Shown here: in pieces, positions 52,312 to 62,800 of the stretch
How positions within the stretch are numbered: position 1 is the first letter of the stretch
Layout: each line of letters starts with the position of its first letter
Source of the DNA: Psococerastis gibbosa
Taxonomy: Eukaryota > Arthropoda > Insecta > Psocodea > Psocidae
DNA length: 64,000 nucleotides
NCBI GenBank assembly: GCA_963971405.1
Contig: OZ020488.1
Span: 24,199,089 to 24,263,088 of the forward strand
Direction: 5' to 3'
The notes under the pieces: generated by a model
Seen by the model: the letters and a program-made list of their open reading frames with translations, nothing else
What the model was told of the DNA's origin: nothing
The model's database searches: none
Program-made: the position numbers and the translations under genes

Positions 52312-55300
52312 TTTCGTAAAAACCACTTTTTTGGGTTCCTGGGACCTTAAAACGTGTAAATCCGTTGATATCTCGGAATCGAAAATTTCGACCGTCACAA
52401 AGCTTTCCTTATAGGCCTACTACGTATAAATTGGAAAGCAATAATTAGAGCGCTTTTTAAATATTGCTATTACTTTTCAGGTCGGATGTTTTATATGTGA
52501 ACCTCTTCTGGTAGTTCCTGGTGTTATAGTTCCTCCAAAAGGATGGTTGAAGAAAATTTACACGTAAGTTATACGGTACTTAGCATATAGCCCTACAGCT
52601 GCAGCAGGCCTACCATGCCGTTTAGTATTAACTTATTCTTGGGTTTACAATGTAAACTGAACACTTTCAGAAGACTAGCACCTTCCATTATAAAATTATC
52701 TTGTTTACATTTTAATTCCAAGCTAAGATTAAAAATAATCTTCATACTAGGTCCACAGAGGGATATGTTACGCGGGGCCAAATTGATCCATAAAATAGGC
52801 ACACTACTGAATTAGGTCCCAATTTGTATTTTACATTAAATCAACTTGCAGTAGGTTGAACCTCCTCAGGAAATTATATCCGAAAATAGGAAATCGAAGA
52901 AATACTGGACAAAGCGTGTCCTATTTTGTATTGTACCTTGAACATACTCTAATTGTCCTCATTAGTGTAGCGGTATTTAACATAATGCCCCGGAAAGGCA
53001 AAGATCGTGATTTCAGTACCTGATTTTCGGACATGAAGATTATAATTTTCGGCTACGTCCTGTATGGGTATCTATTGTACGTTAACAGCCAGTTGACGGG
53101 AGCCTTCCAAGAAAACTATAAATTCCCCGCGGATTTATTGTATATCATAGTTTGATGCGTTTAATCGACTATGAAATGTTCTCCCCTCGAGCGAAGACCG
53201 AAAATCTTAGAAAATCGTGAAAATTTCGCTTCCCTCTCAGGTTTTGCTTTGGAAGATATTGAAACATTTTTTGCGGCTAAAAAAAACCTGACGTCATATT
53301 GGAGATGGATACAAATTTCCCACAAAATCCGCAAAGAAACGTTTTTACTTGACAAACTATCTAAGTTAGGTACCGGTATACGTATTATACCCATATAGAG
53401 TAAGGATGCACAAATCTGTCGATCAATAATTTTCATTCGGACGTTTTTCATAAAAAAAACACGTGTATTCCTGAGCTATTAGCGTTTACGAATCTCTGAA
53501 TTGAATTATTACCTATGTAGAAAACTTATTAGCAAATCAGATGGTGGACATTTTTGCAGATATATACAAGAAAACGGTGGAGTTGTTATAGCCGATGAAA
53601 TTATCACCGGGCTTGGAAGAACGGGTTCCAACTTTTGGGCGTTTCAGTCGTTGGCTGATGGTGCCATACCAGACATCGTCACAATAGGCAAGCCCCTTGG
53701 TAATGGCCATCCTGTAGCAGCGGTGCTTACTACCAAGAAGGTGGCCTCACTTCTTTCAGAATCTGAACGTCAAGCTAGGGTAAGATTGTCATACATAATA
53801 GGCTACTTGACATTCGTAACAATAAAATATAAAATATGCTAGATAAGGTAGCTTACAGGTCAACAATAATAATGCAAGATGTTTCTTTTGCATGAAAAAA
53901 TTAAATATTAAAAAATAAATAAATAGAAGTTGGCGTCTTTAATTGTACAAGAGCGAAAACGCTGGGTTACATTGATGACAAGAAAATGACGTCACATTCT
54001 GATTTTAACCATCATGTACATATATTGATGGGGAAAAATATTTATTCCCCTACTAGGGCCTATACATACAACGTTTTTTATTTAAAATACTTTTAAGGGG
54101 CATTGTATAAATAATCTACTAATGCATTAAAATATGGTTTAATTTTTGCTTTCCAATTTACCTATAAGGAAAGATTTGTGATGGTCGAAATTTTCGATTC
54201 CGAGATTTCAACGGAATTACACGTTTTGAGGTACCAGGAACCCAAAAAAGTGATTTTTACGAAATGTATGTCTGTATGTCTGTCTGTCTGTTCATCTATT
54301 TCCGGGGAAACTACTCGGCCGATTGTAATGAAAATTTGCAGGTAGATTAAAAAAAAATCATACCTCGAGAACATTTTATTTTATTTTGGGCTTACTCAAT
54401 TTGGGGGGTTTTATTCTCAAAAAACTCCAAAAAAACGTCTAAAAAAATTATTTCTCAAAAACGGCTCCAACGATTTCTTTTAAATTCACACATATTATAG
54501 TCGTTATTAATTCTGACAAAATGCGGGGGGTCGCTTGCCCCTTGATAGTTTCCTTCTGGGGGTAAAAAAATAAAAATAACTAATTTTTAATGAAAAATTA
54601 CTAAAACATAATTTTTTTGCGAAACCTTTCTATCGATGATTTCTACCTTCAGGCATGTTTTGGCTGTTAAATTGAGTAACGAAACCGGACAGGTTGCTTT
54701 CCCAGAAAAGTATTTGGTTTGTGCAAAAAAAAAAAATGTTTTAAAAAAATGCAAATTCACGCTCAAATGCATAGCGTGCCCTGCCATTATTGCTGTGTGG
54801 TAATGTAATGTAATATCTGACCTATCTAGAATTTAATTCACCTTCAGTGACGTCAGATGAACACCCCCCCCCCCCCCCCCCGCCGAGATGTCCGAAATTT
54901 AACTATAGGAATATTATTTACCATGAAATCACTAATTTGCTCTATCTACTAATTTAGATAAATTGGAAAGCATGTTCGAGTAAACTCGGACCGGTTCTTT
55001 TATATATCTATTGATGATATCGTGTATTTTTTACACGTATAGTATGTCTGCGGACCAGTTGAAACAGAAGTTGGGCTTGGTGTGCTTCAAGTATTAGAAG
55101 AGGAAGGACTTATATCCAAAGCGAAAGACCTCGGCCGATACTTCATGGATAAACTCAAACAGCTGAAATGGCACCACCCAACCATAGGCGACGTGCGGGG
55201 TATGGGATTGTTAATCGGTGTGGAAATAATCACTGGCGATAAGGTACCCGCACCAGAATTGGCTGACCGATTCACTTACCAGTAGGTAGTTTTCAATAAT

Positions 55301-57254
55301 TGAATACCTTGTAATTTGATATAATAGGTACCGTTATTTCAGATGTAGATGTAGATTTAATTAAGCCAGGGGACCCCTGAAAAGTAGCAATTAAATTATG
55401 CGTTTGTATCGAATTCGACGTTTTGCTAATTCTTACCGCCCGGCGCCGCATACCATCCGGGTTTGGAGTCAGTATATTGTTATAATCAGCAGCAGTATTA
55501 TCAACTGAATTAAGAATTACTTTAGAAGGTGTAATTAACGAGGATGGACAACTTTTTTTATATAGAAATGTTGTTTTTCTAAAAGAGGGCGTATGACAAC
55601 CCTATATCTACCTTATAGGGCCCATTTATAGCAGGCAGTTGCGGGAGCGGGTCTGGCGTAAAATAAACATAGGCTAAGCTTGTCATTCCGTGTACTTTGG
55701 GCCGTGTACTTACAAGCCTTGTGAAACTTATCTTAAAAAGAGACTACGTTCCATTTAAATGAACAAATGCAAGACATCATTTCTCTATGGAAAAATTTAT
55801 AGCCGGCACTTTGGATTTCTATACGAAAAAGATCCATTGCAGAATTACACGTTCGAAGAAAAAAGGGGGGATGTAAGCTATATTTTCTGGAGATGTCAGT
55901 CTTAAACTAGTCCTGAAAAAACGAGACCCTGATAATACAATAATCCAATGTACCTATATCAAACCAACGAACTTGAAAAATATTGAACTTAGGTAGTCCC
56001 AGGCAGGGACTGATCCAGCCCATGGTAGTGTCGTGATTAAATTAGAGCCTAATAAATTAACTTTAGCGACTTCGATGGCAAGGTGGTAGCGTCCTTGTAT
56101 TTGTACGAGTCTCAACACACCTTGCGATCGGAGAAGTATCGTAACTCGACACAATTAGGCTACCTATTAAGGTCACTTAGTGACACGGATTCTCTCATTA
56201 AATTGTTTCAACGCGGTTAACCTTTTTTATTAACAAAAAAAAAACTTGCAATAGCATGGTTTTAAAAGACTTGTTGAATTCACAGGCTAAAAGATAGGGG
56301 GATCCTCGTAGCTGCCGAAGGAGAGCGGGAAAATGTTCTTGTGTTTATTCCGCCATACTGCATAACCAGAGGTGACGTCGATCGTGTTATTCAGATGTTC
56401 AATGAGATACTCTATGAGGTGACTACTGATGTTGATATCGATACATTCTTGGGAGATGGCCAAGATGACCAACCGTAAGTTCATATACTATACGATAAAA
56501 TACAATTCTAGTGATGAAATGATTCAAGCCTGAAATTTAATGTTCTTTTTATTTTGACCGTGTAAAAGTGCTCCTGCAATGCAGCATGTACAGCTATGTT
56601 GCATAGCATGAGCCTATTTAATTCTGGTACCTGGAGCACATCTGGTAGTGGGCTATATTAGTCAATAAACCCGCTTATTTCCAAGTTAAGCGAGTCCATT
56701 TTTAGATCGAAAGCAAGAAGCATAATAGGGATCGTCAATTTTATTGTGTGATGATGGCGTATATACGCTTTTTTTAAACATACATTTACATTCTAATGAT
56801 GCATGGGGGACCACTTAACATAACAATAACTTGCATGCAGACCTACTGTACGCGTATGTAGGGTAAATGTTTCTGTTTAGGGAAAATTAGATTGTTTTTT
56901 GTACAAAGTCGAATTTCTACATGAATACCGATCATAGAGCCATAATTTTTGAAGGTGTGAACCTAACCCTGTATTTTTTCTACGCTTTCAAAAACTATGT
57001 TAGTGCGGGTTACATACTACGAATGTAGAGGATTATATCTTCTGCTTCATAGCATCTCACATTATATGATTGTATGATTGATATATTTAATAATATATAA
57101 AAAACGCACAGCGGGAGTGTGCTCTTATATTCACAGTTTATTCCTCGTTTCTTTTAGGAGCAACGTCACTTTCCCGCCAGTTCGGGCCGAAGAAATTTCT
57201 GCTGAAAACCCGCTAAGCCCAGAGGAGGCTGAGGATTACCAAGAACTCGACTAA
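48054..57254 (+). CDS. ETNPPL/PHYKPL: Ethanolamine-phosphate / 5-phosphohydroxylysine phospho-lyase
   Basis: A class III aminotransferase-fold, PLP-dependent lyase. ETNPPL breaks phosphoethanolamine to acetaldehyde, ammonia and phosphate; PHYKPL acts on 5-phosphohydroxylysine. The sequence does not separate them. Nine coding exons join in frame: 48054-48130, 48698-48816, 49319-49484, 50126-50405, 52481-52563, 53560-53779, 55043-55281, 56286-56474 and 57158-57254, giving 489 aa. Family marks are [21 protein letters not shown] (PLP phosphate loop), [22 protein letters not shown] with Asp254, and [11 protein letters not shown] with the Schiff-base Lys286. [13 protein letters not shown] is also seen. 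The catalytic set is complete, so the gene should be functional. The 30-residue C-terminal tail is acidic and unconserved. Intron 4 starts directly with a palindromic MITE. Introns 4 and 6 each contain a copy of the 0.86-kb repeat. Confidence 0.93.
49808..49835. repeat. (ATT)n microsatellite
   Basis: ATTATTATTATT repeats in an intron of the phospho-lyase gene; a simple repeat. Confidence 0.75.
50018..50096 (+). repeat. tRNA-related SINE family 2 fragment
   Basis: GATCGTGGGTTCGAATCCCG is a strong B-box-like string, followed by CCAGTTTTTTCTAAATCCTC and TAATT, the tail shared with copies near 30398 and 62174. It ends about 30 bases before the acceptor of the phospho-lyase exon at 50126. Confidence 0.65.
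50409..50795. mobile_element. Palindromic MITE, copy D (double-module)
   Basis: The arms are about 125 bases and pair along nearly their full length around a spacer of about 130 AT-rich bases. The outer module has ends GGCGCACATTCCACCGACC and the core GTGACGTGGTAGCATCAGAC; the right arm keeps TGTCTGCTACCACGTCAC. The inner module starts GGCGGGGTTTCCACCGACCT and resembles copy A (GCATTGCAGAATG). The outer end begins at intron position +4 of the phospho-lyase donor GAG|GTAGGC. Confidence 0.8.
51561..52440 (+). repeat. 0.86-kb interspersed repeat, full copy
   Basis: From AAAAGAACCGGTCCGAGTTT to GTATAAATTGGAAAGCA. Within it are CATGCTTTCCACTTTATC near the left end (inverse of the right tip), a poly-G run after ATATCTCGGG, CCCCCAGAAGCAAACTATCA, a (CAGA)n stretch at 52285-52311, and GGTTCCTGGGACCTTAAAAC. 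No coding capacity is evident. The class is unknown. It is in intron 4 of the phospho-lyase gene and ends 40 bases before the next exon. Confidence 0.85.
52969..53030 (+). repeat. tRNA-like SINE family 2 fragment
   Basis: GTGTAGCGGTATTTAACATA, then ATGCCCCGGAAAGGCAAAGATC resembles the head of the fragment at 50018. The B box has decayed (GTGATTTCAGTACC). Confidence 0.45.
54147..55001 (-). repeat. 0.86-kb interspersed repeat, minus copy
   Basis: Runs from TGCTTTCCAATTTACC to TCGGACCGGTTCTTTTA, the reverse of the copy at 51561. The poly-C tract near 54864 matches the poly-G of the other copies. It occupies most of intron 6 of the phospho-lyase gene, and its CCGGTTCTTTT tip is 41 bases before the acceptor at 55042. 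Confidence 0.85.
56055..56245 (+). repeat. SINE family 1 copy with poly-A
   Basis: GCGACTTCGATGGCAAGGTG with GGTAGC, then TTGCGATCGGAGAAGTATCG, then CTCATTAAATTGTTTCAACG end in an A-tract near 56235-56244, matching the copy at 13938-14130. It lies in a phospho-lyase intron about 40 bases upstream of the acceptor at 56285. Confidence 0.65.
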
Positions 57255-58236
57255 TGTTTGCAATAGATTGGAAATTAATTGGCCTATGAGCCGACAAGGA
57301 TACCACAAACAAGCATGATCAATTTATTTCATTTTATGCACTGTATTATTTTATTTTCTTGCAATTTCCATAGCCATTCTATGTAAAAAAAAAGATTGGC
57401 AGAAGTGTTTACGGTTACAATAATGCTACTCCAACAAAAGTATGCACACTCTTAAGACTTAAGGTAGGTATAATTTTGTACAGCAATTTATTACACTCTG
57501 TCTACAGTCTGATATGGTGAGAAAGGAGAGAACAATTAATAAGGCTTGTGGTGTAAGAATACACGTATATACGTAGGTAGGTACGGTAATTTAAATACGA
57601 GTAATATAAGTGTTAAAAGCCTATTTTTTAAATACAAAAAGACTGATTGGACTGTGATTTAAAATCGTGTCTAGTAAAAATAAGTCATCATTAATTAAAT
57701 AATAAGTTTGCACAACTGAGAAATATGTCAATTTTTACCTACCTACCGTTATAATAATACTTATGATTTGATTTCACAAGTAATATAGTACAATTGAATT
57801 CAGGCTACAAAAATAAGTTAATAAATTAAATTACCGAAGGAGGTTATTTATTTTAATTTTACAGGAGTCATTATTAATTTAAATTAAAAGTTCATAAATT
57901 TATTAGGTACATTGTACCTATAGAAGATTCTGTACTGTATACAGTAAGTAGTAACACTATGTACGTAGTTATAGATAAGTTGTGATATCGCAGAAGTTTC
58001 ATCGCGAAGCAACTAGTCGCTGAGATATCCTAGGCTAAAACTACATTAAATTGTAGCTTAATTAAATTTTTCCAACAGTCAGGACTATAAAAATTTCATT
58101 TTACCTAGGATATTTCTTTCACAAAACACACAGGTTATATCGTACATTACTTTTTGTATTCTACACAATATAGACTATCCTAATATTACATCTATCGTCA
58201 GCAAGGGTGTCTTTAGGAAATGATGCATAGGCCTAG
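57255..58236. other. 3' flank of the phospho-lyase gene, no gene seen
   Basis: AT-rich sequence between two convergent genes. No conserved frame is visible. Several AATAAA-like strings occur, so the poly(A) site cannot be chosen. Confidence 0.4.
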
Positions 58237-58244
58237 ACTACGAC

Positions 58245-58385
58245 CAAGGCCGTAGCCAAGGGAGGTTCAAATGAAATGGCTTGATACTAGATATAATCGG
58301 ATTTTGAAAAATAAAAATCACTATGTAATATCCAATGAAATTTCTACCCCCCCCCCCCCCAAACAAAATCCTGGCTAGGGCCTTG
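58245..58385. mobile_element. 141-bp hAT MITE with perfect target duplication
   Basis: The ends CAAGGCCGTAGCCAAGG and CTGGCTAGGGCCTTG are inverted. A poly-C run precedes the right end. The exact 8-bp duplication ACTACGAC flanks it at 58237-58244 and 58386-58393. A similar right end occurs at about 6216-6232 in RFC1. Confidence 0.9.
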
Positions 58386-58393
58386 ACTACGAC

Positions 58394-59845
58394 TAAGAAC
58401 AGGCCCACAAGTCCAGTACACTTCACATACGATCGCAATCTTACAGTATCTGTGCGTAGTGAGGTCCCAGGTCTATACGGCAGTTTAAAAACTATTCCCT
58501 AAGCCTATAATCGAAGAAGGGTTTTCCAAATGCCACATACTCATACAGTAATCATAGTTCACATAAATTGCACTGTAGCTATCTTTTCCTATGCAAGTAT
58601 TCTAAAAAGCACCATATTAATAGGACAAGACGCGCGGAAAACTATGCGGCCACTACAATAAGATAATTGTGTTTAAAAATGTGGTTAGGTAGGCTACTAT
58701 ACATGGGAGTATTCATTTTATCAGTTTTTCAATTCCAAACAGTAATTACTCCAGCCGCAACCAATCAAGTCATACAATAAATAATGGCTTTAATTTAGAC
58801 TATGGACCAAATGATATTTTCTTGTTAGAAACAAAACTAAGTCCCTCTAGCGGCTAGGTTGAGCAATTCGACTCAAAGTAGCCTAAACTCGGAATCTTTT
58901 ACTATACGGTACTATTCATATTACAAATCAACCGATTCTTTGAGAAAAACGTTTTCCACGAAACCCACCAATAAAATTATCGGGTTTTCCAAAAGGTCTA
59001 AATCAGATATTAACTCACACAGTGACTAAGATCTAGCTCATTGTACTCGCATCTCAACCATGGCAGGCTAATTATAAAAATGAAGACTGTTGCAATATTT
59101 ATAATAATCACCGTAGGTCTAACTTAGATAAAATATTAAGGTTCTGTTCAGAGAAAGGAAGACATGGAAAAATAACAAATATAATAATAATAATAAATAA
59201 ATAAATACACAATTTTTCCATATCTTCCTTTCGCTAATTCTCTTGCCTGTAGAGGATTTCTACAAAGTTAAATATAGGTATTACACTGTACCTCTAATAT
59301 GTTGTTTCATGATAATGTATACAATATTCTGTTTGTTCTAATATGCTGTCATGCCACAATTTATACAAATGGACAATGGACTGTGGTACAGTCTACTCTA
59401 TTCAAGCTGCGGGCCTTCAAATAATATACAATATGTTGGAGCCTCAGATTATGTGAGGTCTCAATATTGTCAAAGGTTTCTTTTATTATCTGAGGCAGAC
59501 ACTGTACGTAATTACAATAACAAAGTATCCAAGGGGCAGGAAATGCTGTATGGTACCTCATAAAAACTAGTCAAATTTGCATGGAGTATGGAGTTCCAAC
59601 ATCTAAGTTGTACGCAACATTCAGCATTAAATTTTTTTCCATAGGATCCCTGGATACATTTTTCACTACACATTTTTTTACCCAAGTGAAAGGGACCTTT
59701 ATGATACAGCATTTACTATTTTTACACCTTAATTGATTTCAAAAATATTGGGTTTGGTTTATCTAAGATCAGTGATATTTTTCACGAACCTTTAACAACC
59801 GCATTGTGAGCACATTCGCGGACACTTTCTTGACTAGACGGAAGT
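58394..59845. other. Intergenic, no gene seen
   Basis: AT-rich spacer; short open frames are not conserved. It probably includes the 3' UTRs of both convergent genes. Confidence 0.4.
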
Positions 59846-62800
59846 TCATTGAAGCTGCATCGTCACCCAGACCAGCGCTCGGGGGTGGGAAAGTCCGCCA
59901 ATTTCACAGTTGACAGTTCGCGTCTCACCATTAATGACGAACAAGGCCTCACTGGAAGGGGTGACCATGTAGTGGCCGAAAACCCCAGATGCAGCAATGG
60001 GACGATTAGGGGCTCCCCATTGGGCCAAACTGGAGCTCATTGCGCGTCCAACCCCGGTTATCATCTCTACCTTACCTGTAGAAATCAATACACTATTATG
60101 CATCTTCTGCATCGGGGCGGCTTTTAAAAGCCAATTAAGCGGTTATTTTGGAGCTAGAGAATGGAAAAAATGTCGTATAGGTCGGGCCCAACCGCACCCT
60201 ACCAATCAGAGCTAAACTCGCCATTTTGGATTTCTAAATGAATGTGGAACAGATCACGTGCAAGCCACAATTCTGAATCTCTATGCTAAACAAAATATTT
60301 TACCAAGTTAGCTATGGCAACCCAAACATACTTAATAAGAGACCCGACGCGACGCAGTATCACACCAAGCGATGTGCCTATTATTTCGAATACCTAAGGA
60401 CCCAGTTGTTTACCATATACGGTACATCTAGAAGCCATTGCCTTATTATTTAAATCATATAGTCACTACATTGTTTGTATCGGTCAGTAATGACTATACT
60501 ATCCAATATAACTTATGAAAAAAATGTTTCTATAGAAAACTGTATCCACATACGGTACCTACCTGAAACTAGATTAAGGAAGAGAATATCTTCCTTGTCA
60601 GTCGCACTAGCGTACAAATCGTAGCCATGCGTTGTCAGGGACGGGTAGAAAGTAATCGCACTTATGTTCAACGTCGTTTTTACGTCGAAAAGAAACTTCA
60701 GTCCATTTGCTGAAAACAAGAAAATAGGTCATTTTATGTACTTACGGATTCAGACTAAACACTAAATTATTGAAGGTTCACGTTCAATTTCGTTCAATAC
60801 ATTATTGTCTACTCCAAAGAATTTCAAATTTGACCGATATACGCCTATCAGTTTAATCTTTCAAGCGACCACGAAGTGGGTTACACAGCGAACATAGGCC
60901 TATTATATTGTAGAAAATTTAGTATCAAATATTGCTGAATGGAGACGTACTCGTTACACGTTGTACGACGAGGGTGACCCCATCTCGCCCCCTATCGAGG
61001 GTAACGACAGTTCTGCTGTTGGGGGAGACGTGTGGCTTCCCGAACAGCCCAGGTTTGTGGCTTATCACACTGTCAGTCATTAAGTCGAGGAGAATCTGGC
61101 CCGTTGGTCTTCGAGATCCAGGCTCTTCGCATTCCATAATAACGAACCCATCTGAAAAAGAACCGATCCGAGTTTACTCCAACATGCTTTCAATTCAATT
61201 TATCAATTAGTAGATGGAGAAAATGAGTAATTTCATGGTAAATAATTTTCCTATGGTTAAATTTCGGATATCTCGGGGGGGGGGGGGGTGTCCACCTGAC
61301 GTCACTGGAGGTGAGGTAAATAACAGATAGGTCAGACCACCACATTACCACACAGTAATTATGGCAGGGCATGCAATGCATTTGAGTGTGAATTTTCTAT
61401 AATTTTCTCAAAAAAAAAAAAAAAATTTGGCCCAAAAATAAATAGTTTTTTGGGAAACCAACCTGTCCGGTTTCGTTACTCAATTTAACACCTAAAACAT
61501 GCCTGAAGGTAGAAATCATCGATAGAAAGGATCCGCAGAAAAATTACCTTTTAGTCATTTTTCATGAAAAATGAGTTATTTTTATTTTTTTTTTACCCCC
61601 AGAAGCAAACTATCAAGGGGCAAGCGATCCCCCGCATTTTATTAACATTAATAACTAATACAATACATGTGAATATATAAGAAATCGTTGGAGCCGTTTT
61701 TGAGAAATATTTTTTTTAGACGTTTTTTTTTAGTTTTTTGATAATAAAACCCCCCCAAACTGAGTTAGCCCAAAATAAAAATAAAATGGCCTTGAGGTAT
61801 GATTTTTGTGAACCTACGTGCCAAATTTCATCAAAATCGACCGAGTAGGTTGCCTGGAAATCGATGAACAGACAGAGCGACAGACAGACAGACATTTCGT
61901 ATAAACCACTTTTTTGGGTTCCTGGGACCTCAAAACGTGTAAATCCGTTGAAATCTCGGAATCAAAAATTTCAACTATCACAAAGCTTTCCTTATGCTAC
62001 GTATATATTGGAATGCAATAAGTAGTTATCAATAAATACGCGTTAATATATGGGAATTATGGAAATTGGATTATGTGGCTCAATTTTCCTTTCATTTGGT
62101 GGGCTATTTTATTATGGGTACACCAAGCGCTTTTTCAAAAGATGTTTTACGATATTCCATTTGGATCACCGAAATTAGAGGATATGGAAAAAAATCTGGA
62201 TTTGGCAGGATTCGAAGCCACGATTTATGCCACAGCAAGGCACAAGCCCACATTTTTCTAGATCCTCTAATTTCGGTTACAACGAGGAGGTTGCCTCTTC
62301 AAGCTAGTTTAATGTCAGTAATATACACCATATAATGCTACAATATATTGCCTTTGGATTCATAAAGAGTATAATACAATTTAATTTACTAATCAGAGGC
62401 GTAAAGTTTTAGAATGATAGGGGCAAAACTAAGTCGACCTTATGACGTCATCAGCCCGGGTAAGGAAAAATTGAAAATATATGAGCAAAATAGTAGGGTT
62501 TTACGCATTTTAATAGCTGTTGTAAAATATAGCTGTAGATTTTACAAAGCTAAAAAAGGAATGCTTATATTCATATTGCTGCAAAGGGGACCATGAAGTA
62601 TGAACCCCCAAAAGAAGCGGGGGGGGGGGAAGTTGGACCGTGCCCCCCCCCCCCCATCCAACTTTACGCCCTTGAGTTACTTACATAGTGCTGAAAACTG
62701 AATATCCCTCGGCACACAATTGTATGATGACAGATCAACACTTCTAATGTAGCGCATATTTGATAAATCCAATTTGTACAGACCGCGCTGATTTCCGTGG

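Noticed and set aside
52260..52320. (CAGA)n arrays as a possible CRISPR-like or regulatory array
   Set aside because: It is a simple tetranucleotide run inside the 0.86-kb repeat, without spacers.
50406..52480. Palindrome D as a complete introner, with the element equal to the whole intron
   Set aside because: The intron is about 2.1 kb and contains other repeats; the palindrome covers only its first 390 bases. The acceptor is supplied by other sequence.
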